64,000 nucleotides of DNA from Paragonimus skrjabini miyazakii (lineage: Eukaryota > Platyhelminthes > Trematoda > Plagiorchiida > Troglotrematidae): contig JTDE01000220.1 of the NCBI GenBank assembly GCA_014338405.1, positions 106,569 to 170,568 of the forward strand, written 5' to 3'. Numbering within the stretch: position 1 is the stretch's first letter; each line of letters starts with the position of its first letter. The notes beneath the pieces are model-generated. The model saw only the letters and a list, made by a program, of their open reading frames with translations, was not told the DNA's origin and searched no databases. Positions 25,501 through 36,410 of the stretch are shown piece after piece. The position numbers were made by a program, and so were the translations under genes.

Positions 25501-28319
25501 GCAGCTGTTAAAAGTTTAAAGGAACCCTATTTACCCAACAAGCTTCCTTCCAATTTGGCATACATCCAGATACACACTTCAATTTTTAGATGTACATGGT
25601 GTAAGAAATAATCAGCTCTTAGTATCATATAGTCTGAAAGTCTGCATCTCTCGGAAGAGTATTTTGTCCTAGACATCTTAGGGTATATCATATAATTTTC
25701 GGAAAACCGGATGAATCACTGGAAAAGGTAGAGCTCAGCACCGATTTTCAAGAAATGCCTTGGCTGTCAGGCATAATTTTGATTGATGATGGTCATTTTC
25801 GTCTTGCTAATTGGTTACTAATCGTGACCCTCAAGACTGTGCGAGATACCAAGGATACATGATTGGAAGTCAGAAGTTTGTGAGGCTCGGTGAGAAGCGG
25901 AATATTATAAAACAATGATTTCTACCCAAGCTATTGGACCGTACATTGAAGATTGGTCCGAATACTGTCAACCATCGTGGAAGCTGCGTCAATCCGTCTG
26001 TTTGAATCCATCTCAGCATTTAGAAAAGGCGAACAAATGTGAATAGTATACTTGCTCAGAATATTCACAGAATCCCTAATTGTTTACTTCGTAACACAGT
26101 AAACAGAATCAGCGCGTGCAAACAGTTCACTTTTAATTTACATCTTTATCAATCTTCCATTTATTTGAGACCATCTTATTGAGTTTTGTCAACATAATCT
26201 TTACCTCGGAAAATTAAAAGACGGTGTAATTTTAAAATGTTCACTATTTCGATTTTCAATATCCTGTTATCTTCCAGGTCAATGTTAATCAATCCAAGTG
26301 CAACGAGATTTATGACTCCGAAACATGTAAGAATAGAAAAGCAATGTGACCAAAACGGTACGAATCTTGGTGATCCTCATGGCATATTCGTTTAAGCTAT
26401 TCGTGTATGGTATTTCACATCTTACTGCTGGAGCTGCCAAACTTCACAGTTGAAAACGGCAGATTGCTGTTTATCAATTAAGCTTGCAATCTTTACCGTC
26501 TCCGCAACTCACACGATCACCCCATACCTTGTTACTAATATTTACAACCCAGTGTGGAGACTTTCGGTATGTCAAGTGTAGTGCTGTCATTAGGGCTTTA
26601 CATAGAATCCCCCCTCCGAACGAATGGATTTATGAGTGTCTACAAACAAAATATTTGGAGAGTTAGGATTATAACTGGAAGTGTCGAAATAGCGTGTGGG
26701 TAAAGATGTTCAAGCCAACGAGCTACCGGGCCACGTCAAAGTTAGGGAACGTTTTTGTTATTGGATTTTAGCCTGGAGGCAGAGATGACAGCATAGAAAC
26801 GGTCGGATAGTTTTAGATAATAGCTACCATCAAAGAGGAATTCAATTCATTGAAAATAAAATTTTGCGATAGAAAACATACTCCACAGAATTACACGAGA
26901 AATTTTTGCCTGTTGGATTAAATAAAATGGGTTCCAATTGCTAATCATTCTGATAAAGCAGGTTGATAAATGTCGATAAAAGAAATTTATCAAATTCAAG
27001 TCTATGACGAGCAAAAATATGTGACGAGTCCGTGCGTTAAATCTATCGGATGATTTATTTCATATGCCCAAATTTCTAATTTCACATTCTCAAAAGTGTT
27101 AACTGTTTGTGGACACAACCACAACTATGTGACGTTCTGTGAGATGGACAACAGGCAGATTCCGGCAACAAGTGAAACTATATTACAGAGTTGAACTATG
27201 AATTATGAAGTTAATGAACGTGTGCTTTCCAATTTTTAATGTTTCTCTTCTTCTTAGGCAACATTGAAGTCGTATTCTAGTTTTATGAAATTGGGTGAAA
27301 ATTTGACTTTTCTTATCAGAAATGTGCAACTGATGGAGGTTTAAATAACATTCTCATAGTAGTTTTGAGTAGTACTTATTCAGTTTGTTGATTACTAACA
27401 CCCAATCCAGAGTTTGAAATAATTCGGGAAGAAAACTAACATTATTGTTGAAACGTGATCGTCATATATTGCACTTCTACGCATAATACTGGAACCATTT
27501 TGGCTATTTTTATTTCTAGGATAAACATAGATTTGGCTGAAACCTGATTTCAGTCCACGGATTAAGATTTGCTGAGTTCCGCAAAACTTTCTTCGTGTTC
27601 CGCAAATAATCTGAACGTCTATCCACTTTTCCAGTAATGACATATCAGTTTTAAAGGAGAAATTATTGTGCAGCAGTAAGAATTTTCTCGACCAGTTGGA
27701 TGTTGCAATCAGCTTACATTGTTTAGTCTCAAACAGTGGGCACTTTTTACGGAAATATGTCAAACTGAGTGTATCGCTTGAACAGGTAGCGTTTGGTTTA
27801 TGTAGCTTGTGAAAGAAAGAAGTCGCTAACTCCATAATAAATATATATGATATACACATATATATGACAAACAATGTGATATACGACAACTATTTCGCTT
27901 TTATTTACACAGGTTTTCAGAACATTCATTTGAATCTCTCACCATGCGTTAAATAACCTTCCCAACTATAAGCATAAAACTTTTGGTCGACTTATCAATT
28001 ACTACCGTTCCACAACCCGCAAGCCTTTGCTTACAGAAGTGGTGAATTTAATGCTTTGGGGAGACCAATTATCCTGTAGTAACACAAAAACGCATGAGTG
28101 CGGCGTTTCATGAAACTAGACGAAAGTATTCCTAATATTCTTTTCAACTACATTGAACAGAAATCATGTGACGTCGATGACAACGACTCCGATTTACCGT
28201 ATGCTGAAAGAGATCGATACCATCGCCGTACGTTTGGCTTAACTGGAATACAGCCGGTTGCATGGATTTCATACGATAGTACAGCCGGCTGCGGATGTTT
28301 GTATTCAGTGTAACGTTTA
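22541..28319. other. no gene recognised
   Basis: A+T-rich sequence without recognisable motifs. The longest open frame is 164 codons on the minus strand (27395-27889), starting with a hydrophobic run (ITLFVIYMCISYIFIM). It lies in A+T-rich DNA, has no relative I know, and may be open by chance. A short imperfect TA-rich tract lies at about 27840-27865. Confidence 0.4.
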
Positions 28320-29138
28320 TTTATAACACAAGTTGGAAACAGACTTTCGAAACTTAACGGCAACTTGAACCATAGCTCAAAACCGACAGCTTTCCTGACG
28401 AACCTGCACAGGTACGTTCATAATTTTTCGTCATTGCGTTTATCTCATGAGCTTGTGAACGTTTTGTCATTGGGTTCAAAATTTTGCTGTCCAAAATATC
28501 TTGATTTAGATGTTCAACTAAAAAGCGTGTTAGGTCAAATGGGTGGTTTCACATTATCATCTCAATTAAATTTGGAACATTTTAGGCATCCTTGGTCAGT
28601 GTATGCTATCAGTGTTTTAAAGCAGAATCCATTTCGCGTGGAATGCTCACAAGAAGTCATCTGGTGGTTTTAAAAAAAACCTGCAAAATGATGGCAGCGT
28701 TATGTTTGCTATACCTGATAAAAGTGCGGGGATAGTGGTGTTAGATAAGCAATCGTACCTAGACAACAGGATCGATATATTGAAGGATGATGCCGTACTT
28801 CGAAGAACTGTTTGGGAGGGACAATACTTTTACAGTTAAGAGACATATCTCTGAAGTCTTAAAGAACATAAAGCATAGTGAATGGATCGACGCCTCCGTA
28901 TTTGAACTAGTTATACCATGACTCTATGGTTCACCCTAAATTTATAAAGATGACCTGCCTCTTCGCTCCACTTCTGACATGGAGAACTCGCCACATTATG
29001 CACTGGCGCAATAGTTAACTGAACTTTTGAGTATACTTCGCAGCAGATTAGCACCAAATAGCCTCGCGGTTACGTTTCAGTCCATTAAATCTACAGAACG
29101 TCAGAATGTTGGTAAAAAACGATTGATATCATTGGGCA
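28320..29138 (+). pseudogene. Penelope-like element 1, 5' part (interrupted)
   Basis: Successive frames carry the N-terminal PLE signatures. HELVNVLSLGSKFCCP (about 28450-28490) is the LSLGxKFCxP motif that precedes the reverse transcriptase. VMFAIPDKSAGIVVLDKQSY (about 28700-28760) corresponds to the DKGxGIVVxDKxxY motif of the RT fingers. A degenerate LYGxPK...PLRS-like stretch lies near 28920-28970, and VGKKRLISL near 29110-29133 leads into the expected D-V-x-S-L-F-T-N motif. That motif is instead found at 30160 after an inserted RTE element. Several frameshifts and stops show it is inactive. Confidence 0.75.
29128..29138 (+). repeat. target-site duplication, left copy
   Basis: ATCATTGGGCA here and ATCACTGGGCA at 30154-30164 (10 of 11 identical) flank the RTE insertion and lie exactly where the PLE reading is broken. 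Confidence 0.65.
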
Positions 29139-30153
29139 GCGTATTGCAGCCTCGAAATGCAAAGTGCTTCTGCAAGATTACTTTGATTACGCAGATTTAA
29201 TTTCAGATAATGAAGCCATGCAGGTTGTTGACCGGTCTCTGTACTTGGGAAACTGCATCAGCGGCGGCGGCGGCGAATGTGTAGGGAATGAAATAGAAGC
29301 GAGTGTTTCCAAGGCGAGGGCGGTGTTCGCTAATATGAGACATCTATTTCTCTGAAGCTTAAGGGTCATGTATATCAGACAACAGTCAGGACTATATTAC
29401 TTTAAGGCAGCGAAACCTGGCCGCTCAGGGTAGAGGATGTGAACCGTCTCCAGGTATTTGACCACCGATGTCTGCATTCAATCGCTGGTATCGCATGACA
29501 CCAGTGAGTTAGCTACGAGGAGGTTAGGAAGCGGGCGCTGGTTGTCAAACGAGTTCCTTCGTTCAATCCTTATACTTTCACAGACTTAGGAGGTTAGGTC
29601 ATGTACTCAGGATGCCAGCTAGTCATATGCCGCACCGAAACTGTTTGCCAACGCTGCGGCCGACTGGCGCAAGGTGAGAGGTGGACAGATGATGACCTGG
29701 CGTAGAAAAGTGAAATCGTTCACGTTGGGATTAACTTCTATAGATCGGGTTCGTCTCCCAGACTGGGGATCTCGCGACTCACAGAGTCGGTGGCTTGAGA
29801 CGCTAGATAAGATGGCGGCTAACCGAGCTTAGTGGCGTGAGTGTTGTCGTTGTTTGTCCTAGTTGTCTGTGAAGTGAGTGCACTTAATGACTTGGGGCAG
29901 TGCAAGCCGTTCGGAAGCTGTCCTGCTGATGATGCCTTACTCTCACTCACAGCTCGGTTGTTTGTTTGCAAGGTGTAAGCGTCTTGATGTTGTATGTTTG
30001 AATATGGACATAGCTGTTTTTAGTAGTTAGGTCCTCCTCCCTTCCCCTTCGTTTTTTCTTCTCTCTTTCTGAATAGGTTCTTTTCCTTCGTGGTTGTGTT
30101 GCAGTTAACCATCAGTATGAACTACTGATGTATTGCTATGTTGATTATGATGA
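29139..30153 (+). mobile_element. 5'-truncated RTE-type non-LTR retrotransposon inserted in PLE 1
   Basis: The insert starts within the C-terminal part of an RTE reverse transcriptase. RIAASKCKVLLQDYF and VVDRSLYLGNCISGGGGE (29142-29290) match the ...KCKVLLQDW and YLGxCIS motifs. Then KARAVFANMRHLF and, in shifted frames, KVRGGQMMTWRRKVKSF and RLPDWGSRDSQSRWLETL with ANRAxWREC (to about 29850) follow the order of fluke RTE C-termini. A pyrimidine-rich 3' UTR of about 300 bases ends in TTATGATG next to the right target-site duplication. It is a dead-on-arrival 5' truncation with later frameshifts. Confidence 0.82.
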
Positions 30154-30164
30154 TCACTGGGCAT
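30154..30164 (+). repeat. target-site duplication, right copy
   Basis: Partner of 29128-29138, one mismatch. It is followed directly by the resumed PLE reading (CLQFTNMPLKETIDFIFEYI). Confidence 0.65.
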
Positions 30165-31290
30165 GTGTTTGCAGTTTACGAACATGCCACTTAAAGAGAC
30201 AATTGATTTTATTTTCGAGTACATCCATTCGAATAATATGAAATCCGATATGTCGAATGAACAATTCGGAGACCTGTTCTTTGTTTGGATGCAGGATATC
30301 CCAGTTCAGTTTGATGGGAAAATATATCATCAAAAGAACCGAGCCGTAATGTGCTTGCCGATAGGATCATTGCGGATTGACATTTCTCTGGAGATGATTG
30401 AACAAACGGAGCTGTCAGGATTGATGGAACAGTGCGTACTGTACAAATGGCATGTAGTTGACATTTTACTTATCGTGGATAGCAACACTGTTACTGTCAC
30501 ATTATTGTCGCTAGATAGCTCAGCTCACAGGAAGCCGAATATTACTGTGAAAGTAGAACAAGTCGGTAGAATGACTTCCCGTGAAGTTGCAATACTGAAA
30601 CGTCCAAGTGGATCGATTCAACGAAGCATTCGTAGGAAGTGAACGTGCAGTAGCCAATATACCCATTTTCACGGCTTCGTTCCCAAGAAGCAGAAAAGAA
30701 ACTTAATACACCATCTAACAAACCGAATTCACAACATTTTTATTGAAACGTTCAGTGCCAGTGGATATCTGGACAAATTGCTAGCTTGAAATATGCAACG
30801 AATTGAACCGCAAGAATGTGAATTATCTTTCGAGCGAAAGACTGTCTATATTAACTTGTTCTGCAGAGTGAATTATTCAGTGTATCGCTGACCAGGAGGC
30901 CCGACACGGCCACAAGAACAACGTTTCGTACTGCACAACTAAGACTATCGTTCATCTTTAAGGCAGTCGTAATTCTTCACCAGAAAGACAGTACCCAATA
31001 GTGCTACCTCATTTTGTATCAACCCATTCTCAACTCCTGTGGAGGAAGTCAAATTGGTTGCACAACAAGGCGCTTGTCGCGAGTAAACGCGTACATCGTC
31101 CAGCTTGGCTGATGACGGCACAACAACAAAAGATTTTCATGGCAATTTTGGTCCGCCTAGTCCACTCGGACTACAGAGTCAATGTAGGTGTCGCATTTAG
31201 GCCAATCTACCGTGTCACACGTGTTCACACCAGAGGTGTGAAATCTTGCGTCCTGGTCGCTGTACAGGCTATCAGATTCCAGGTGCAAAA
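30165..31290 (+). pseudogene. Penelope-like element 1, 3' part (RT palm to GIY-YIG)
   Basis: The first 159-codon frame (to 30642) carries FTNMPLKETIDFI, a damaged AVMCLPIGSLRID (normally AMGSPxGP), CVLYKWHVVDILLIVDS (the Y-V-D-D box, here H-V-V-D) and SGSIQRSIRRK (end of RT). Shifted frames then give LIHHLTNRIHNIF, KTVYINLFCRVNYS and a cysteine-containing GIY-YIG core region (about 30960-31060). The last frame ends with a DYRVNVGVAFRPIYRV block near 31200. The second aspartate of the polymerase active site is kept but the first is lost, so the enzyme is dead in addition to the RTE interruption. Confidence 0.75.
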
Positions 31291-32190
31291 CCTTAATCCT
31301 CTTAACTCTATTCATCCGAACCTATCATTTTCTCACGAAAAGGAATCAAACGAAAGTTTAGCATCCTTAGATGTACTCATCACTGGGTGTGTGTGAGGGG
31401 GGAATTACAGCGATCGATTCATCGCAAAGCAACATGGAGCGGACAATATCTCCAGTTCTCTAGCTTTGCTCCGATAGCACACAAGCGGGGTTTGATCAAA
31501 ACACTATTTCATACAGCCAGGCTTATTTACTCTCCTGCTTAGATGTCGATGGAACAAGAACTGCTGATAAAAACTTTACTGGCAAACAGATATCCTGAAA
31601 AGTTCATAGACACTCACAACAGGAGGACCAAATACAATGAGCCAGTGCAAACAGCTCAAAAGAAACAAATATTCTTATTTTTGCGATTTAAGGGTGACCA
31701 TCTGGCAAACGACATCAAGCACAAATTGCAATGTGCCTTATCCCGTACGTATGCGGCTGCCCAATTACGCTTGGTTCAAACCACCAAAGGACCCGTTCTA
31801 CACAATTGCGAATGCGGTTCGTCCAAACATTCTGTCTCTCACGTTGTTTATCAGTTCACTTGCAGCTGCGACGACGTTAACATATTCAGAACAAACTGAC
31901 AGATATCTCAGCGAGTGACCGAACACGTCCCAAACTGGTTAAAACAGCGTATGACACAACAAACGGAAACCGGTGAATCTGTTACTCAAAGCCCCGCATC
32001 ATCGATTGCTAGACACCTCATGATAACAGGTCACCAGGTGGACCAACTTAACTCTTTCAAAATATTGTTACGTCATCAGAACCCGAAACTACTGGCCTTT
32101 AGTGAAGCCATGCTGATTAGAACTCACCAGCCGGCGCTATGTGCACAAAAGTGGGTGAAGCAACCTATAGGGTTGCCGTGGTGGTGATGA
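31291..32190 (+). pseudogene. Penelope-like element 2, 5'-truncated, head-to-tail behind element 1
   Basis: Starts abruptly with LNSIHPNLSFSHEKESNES and LASLDVLITGC, the end of a PLE reverse transcriptase. It then continues through frames carrying QELLIKTLLANRYPEKFID, KKQIFLFLRFKGDHLAND, VYQFTCSCDDVNIFRT (the GIY-YIG core, with the glycine of YIG lost) and RVTEHVPNWLKQRM. ASSIARHLMITGHQVDQL and LAFSEAMLIRTHQPALC follow, with the catalytic glutamate region kept; the frame ends near 32187. The linker and nuclease sequences differ clearly from element 1, so it is another family and not a tandem duplicate. An in-frame TGA near 31898 and shifts make it a pseudogene. Confidence 0.8.
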
Positions 32191-32920
32191 CAAAATACGT
32201 GGTGTGATTATATGCGTATCCAAACCCTGTCTATCTCTGATTGTCTGTCATATATAACTCGCATGTTTTACGTTTGCGAGTGATGAGAGTAAACGAAATG
32301 TTAACATATCGCAACATATGTCTTCTTTCTGCGCTGCTGAACTTAATCTGTGTGTGCAGTCTTTTGTTCAAGCGCTGGAGTTACTATGACCTGCGGTCGT
32401 TGGAGCATTTGATAAGGCACCGTAGTAACTGAGTCCGTAATTCTGACTGAACGACTAACTTCACATTCAGTGTCTAACATTTAGTCTGAAGACACATCGA
32501 AATACACCTCGTTCGCCACGTTTTTGACTGGTGAAATCAGCATTCGTGTTATTAATGCACACTTGGCACACACGGTTCGTTATCCAAACCACAGATGAAA
32601 GGAAGAATTGAATTAAGATATTTATGAAGTTGCATTTTGTCCATGTATTGTTCAGTAAATCAGATTATGGTCAAAATTCTGCATATAACCGAAAGCCTAT
32701 ATTTTTGGTAAATATTCGATGCAGTTGTTATAACAACACTAGACAAATGAACGAATCCTTTATATGGTGTAAAAGTAATCAGAAATGAGTGTGATCTTCA
32801 GTTCCTACGGCATTTTAACCGGGCTTTTGTAGGAAACAATCCCTGGGCCTGAATTTTGTTGCTGGTTCAACTCAACACCAGCTGAGTTTCTTGTTCCATG
32901 TTGTATTAAGGCGGCTGCTC
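32191..32920. other. no gene recognised
   Basis: Sequence between the PLE nest and the next SINE. Nothing identified. Confidence 0.5.
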
Positions 32921-32924
32921 TACA

Positions 32925-33125
32925 AAGCAGTATGCAATTGATCTCACGTTAGGCTCCAGTGAATTTTCATGCTCAAAAGTCTATCCACGCTTTCACTTCC
33001 AATAAGCCCTAACACGACTGAAACTCGAGTCTCATTGTTTCTATTCTGAAGGGTCTGGAGAAAACAAACGTGTGAATGTGAAAGCAGAAATCACTCTTGA
33101 GTGACGTTCAGCTTGATATAACTAA
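32925..33125 (+). mobile_element. hammerhead-type SINE, copy with helix III/cleavage motif
   Basis: AGCCCTAACACGACTGAAAC then TCGAGTCTCATTG (33006-33038) matches the GAAACTCGAGTC segment of the 35.5-kb copy. GTGTGAATGTGAAAGCAG, then AAATCACTCTTGAGTGACG and TTCAGCTTGATATAAC (about 33070-33123), matches the family tail. The GGCTCCAGTGAATT stretch at about 32952 lines up with the post-B-box bases of the copy at 51.95 kb. The CTGATGA box is degraded (TCCAATAAG), so it should be inactive. Confidence 0.6.
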
Positions 33126-35435
33126 TGATTTGTGCCTCTTTTCAAAAGTGGCTAGGTAAAAGTCTGTCGCACTGTAACAATTTCTGTCAAACGTAAGTAA
33201 CGTTTGGCTGGTAGGCATTAGCATGTTTTCTTTTCTTATTTTGCAAATGACTCAATAAATCTGCAGCACATGTGAAAGCACAAATGTACTTAAATTTACT
33301 GGCAATCAGCAATTCTACATATCCATTAATTAATTGCCGCAATCTTTTCAGGTTTTACACAGTTTTCAACAGAAAAGATACGCTTGTTTTTGCAATACAA
33401 TCATACAATCATACGATGTTTTGAGAAGTTACAGTATCCTATACTAAGCAGACGTAATTATGAGGGTCCTACTAAGCTTTGGCTCAACCCGTTTATATAA
33501 AAATAATGGAGGCTACAGATTACAAGAAGAATACACCATAGATAACATTTACACCACGGAAAGTATTAGAACGAATTCGTTAACCCTGAAACTTTCACTT
33601 GGATTAAATCATATTTTGGTTTACGTTCTTGTCAGAAGCCTGTACAAATTGATTTGAACGAAGTAGGCAGAATTGAACGGTGATCACTGGTAATCACTTA
33701 TCCGTTACCTGAGTTAAAAAAATGTCCAGCAGTTGACAATTTGAAGTTTTACTGATTTAGTTACACTTCTAGTCTACATGAAAAACTCTGGTAGCAGTAC
33801 ATTTTTGTGGGTCCCACGATGACTATTTATAGCCTCCGGATTAACTAAACTTACGCCCCTTAGCCCAAAACGTACTGTACGATTTGCCTGTCACGTGTAC
33901 GATTGATTAACCACGTGATTTGCACATAATGGTGTATCCGCTTCAGTTGTTGAATAACACTTTTATTAAGCAATCCCAATCCCAGTCAGTCATCGAGGGG
34001 AGTTATTTTGATGTCACATGAACCTCCTCAATCAATGTTTCATAATAATTGACAGCTGGTCTAGAAGTCGTAAACTAGCCGTTATTTACCATATAACCGG
34101 CATTACCATATAACATTTACCATAACAATGTGTCAGTCTGTTTAACAATAGAATCAAGTTGCTTACTGGTTTTGCTTGCAGCGCCCGATGAAGGGGTTTA
34201 TCTTTAATAGACGTTTGATTTTACCCGTAGTTTGTTGTATCTACAATAGGTACGGACAGTTTTGAAGTTAGCAGAACGTATATTGTGTACACCATGTTAT
34301 ACGTATGCATTTGACTGAAACAAGCTTCCCCTGAAATGTACTTTAAAAACAAGCTAGTAGTTTTATATTACACGATCTTTGTTCAAACTGATTTTGCTCC
34401 ATCCTATTAGGTACATAATGCAGAAATGAAAACTATAAAATATTCATGAAATCATCACTAGCGAAGAATGACCTGTCTAGGTATGTGAAAATTCTGGAAC
34501 ACTACCAAGATGCTGCTAATTCAATAAACGGTTCGTTTCGCACATACAACCGCGGCTTTAATCTTTTAATAGGAGTTAACTCAGCTAAGTCGAATAGTCG
34601 TTTATTCCGGTGTGTGATGGACGATTCTAACGATTACTTATATGACATACTTTCAGACATCTCGATGATGGTGACAGTTAGACAGTTTTGAAAAATACTC
34701 TAACATCCCCTTTGAAACAATCGAGAACTATCCCATCTACATATGTTAAAGTCCGATATTTTCGAACATTATTTCACTGAGATTTAATAATGCTATGGAA
34801 CTGTCTTTAGCACCGATTACAATACACGGGGACCCCGGTGAAAACATAATTGACCGAAGATAATGGATAAAGTCAGCTACTTAAGTAGCACCCATAGTTG
34901 AGTGTAAACGGTACAGTTATTGAAGAAACAAACAAACTGGAACGAAAGTTGACCTCACTTCTATAATATTAACCTTTCGTAAAGTTAGCTTGCAGATTTG
35001 AGTTGTAAAGTCTTCATAACAAGCAAGGATGACTTATAAATTCTACTTCCATTGTGAGAACTACGGCAGTGCATTGAAAAACGACGTCAGAAACACTAGA
35101 ATGTATAACGCTGTTCAACCATAATTCAGGCCAGTTGCTAAAATTTATTGAAATGACTTATAGCAACACTGAGTACGACTACTGATTTACACCTCTAAAC
35201 CTATAAGTCAATCATTCACGAGTAAATTTGTGTTACTCTGTCCTGGACCGAAGTTAAGGGACAGCGACCTTTTTTCACAATGATGAAGACAGTAACTACA
35301 ACCTAATTGAGAAGTCCTGATCATGGGATTATTGATTGGATAGAACAGTGATTCTGTTCACTCTATTTTCAAATGGATCGGGTAAGCTGAACACTGTTTA
35401 TACATGGTTGTGATTAAGCGTTTGGATTTGATTAT
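33126..35435. other. no gene recognised
   Basis: One 81-codon frame at 34446-34691 with a possible acceptor (ATAATGCAG) and donor (ATGATG|GTGACAG) could be an exon, but its length is within chance. Three small ACCATA(TAA)C repeats lie at about 34090-34130. Nothing else is seen. Confidence 0.4.
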
Positions 35436-35439
35436 TTGA

Positions 35440-35632
35440 ACATGGCTATTGTGAGGTGTTGTGGTTAACATGAGGGTCAGAGTTCAAACTCTGATCCGGA
35501 CAGATATATGTACTGATGAGCTCTGATAAGAGCGAAACTCGAGTCTAATGCTTCATTTCGGAATGAGCTAGCTAAAAAAATGTATCAGAATGCGAAGGCT
35601 GCAATCAAGTGTGGGTGGTCTTCAACTTTAAC
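35440..35632 (+). mobile_element. hammerhead-type SINE, best-preserved copy
   Basis: The head has TGGCTATTGTG (A-box-like, about 35443) and GAGTTCAAACTC (B-box-like, about 35479-35490), giving an internal RNA polymerase III promoter layout. A hammerhead core follows (35513-35545), then GGAATGAGCTAGCTAAAAA and the family tail GAATGCGAAGGCTGCAATCA with GTGTGGGTGGTCTTCAACTT. The overall length of about 190 bases and the part order (tRNA-like head, ribozyme, unique tail) recall the Sm-alpha SINEs of schistosomes. It codes for no protein and would need reverse transcriptase supplied by another element. Confidence 0.78.
35513..35545 (+). ncRNA. hammerhead ribozyme core (type I arrangement)
   Basis: All invariant positions are present in order. 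CTGATGA (35513-35519) is followed by helix II, a perfect 5-bp stem GCTCT/AGAGC closed by GATA (35520-35533). GAA (35534-35536) is followed by helix III, ACTCGAGT (35537-35544), and C17 at 35545, so that the site reads GTC with cleavage predicted after 35545. Helix III is tiny (AC/GT around TCGA), like the short helix III known from Penelope-like and SINE hammerheads, which tend to cleave as dimers. Helix I is the weak point: only TA/TA next to the core, then possibly TCCG (35495-35498) with CGGA (35559-35562). The fold is therefore complete in the core but may cleave slowly or not at all. Confidence 0.78.
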
Positions 35633-36200
35633 ATAAACCAAACAGGACAAATTACGGTTTAATCTACACCGACAACAATTCAACGTTGAAAGTGAGCCTC
35701 GATTTTCCCCTGTCTGTTGGTAGAAGAATCTAATCAATAATCTTCACTGCATATATAAACAGAATCTGCTAACGAAAGAAGTGCGAATAGCACTGCATTC
35801 TATCATCAGTCATCTCGTGAAATTAATTTATCAAGGCCGGGGTTCATATTTAAAACGCATTGGAAAGTATGTCAGGAAATTGGATTCTTGTTTATTAAAC
35901 ATTACTCCGACTGTTCCCAAGAAAAGTTCATGGCTGTTTTATGAATTGTAAATTAACCTGAGTCATTTGTTTCAAAATGCTTAAAAATGGCTGGGTTGCA
36001 AAACTGATGCATTCAGATGATACATTCGACTACCAAAAGGAGCTCAATCTCGGCGTATATAATTGAAAAGAGATTAATTTTCCCGTTTTCAACCAAATAA
36101 TATTTTGGGCGCAAAATGTTGATAGGTAAGACGTGCGCATTATGAACATTATTCCCAATGTTGTAGGTAAACATAACTGACCGGAATGAAGACCATTTAG

Positions 36201-36410
36201 CTGGGTAACTTGAGGAACGTCCACCGAGGGATAAATCTGCCCTTGATCAAATCTGACGAGTTTCAAAGAAAGTGTAACGATAGATTTTTGATAAATAGTC
36301 TACAAATTCTGAGTCATAATGAGAGAAATGAAAAAGACTTGATATATCTGCGAGGTTTGACAGCAAGGCTCGCAGAACTATTGGGCGCAACTCCTGAGCT
36401 ATACGAAAAA
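36201..36410 (+). CDS. candidate internal exon, unrecognised gene
   Basis: Seventy codons open between ACCATTTAG (acceptor ending at 36200) and GAAAAA|GTAAGC (a good donor), phase 0 at both ends. It includes NVHRGINLPLIKSDEFQRK and LIYLRGLTARLAELLGATP. The product would be mostly helical, with a leucine-rich end (ARLAELLGATPELYEK). The acceptor has a poor pyrimidine tract. The minus strand is open as well for 105 codons, so strand choice rests on the donor and on protein character. I do not recognise the family. Confidence 0.35.

Noticed and set aside
26690..26745. Minus-strand GTAGCTCGTTGGCTTGAAC resembling a tRNA D-arm
   Set aside because: No B-box or T-arm at the right distance, and no tail of either SINE family.
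27395..27889. 164-codon minus-strand frame with hydrophobic N-terminus
   Set aside because: A+T-rich, no motif, no splice context; a frame of this length is roughly what chance gives once in such a window.
29920..29945. CTGCTGATGATGCC, a partial hammerhead-like CTGATGA
   Set aside because: Lies in the RTE 3' UTR, with no helix II, no GAAA and no cleavage motif in register.
34446..34691. 81-codon frame with possible splice borders
   Set aside because: The acceptor has no pyrimidine tract and the length is within chance; kept only as a remark.
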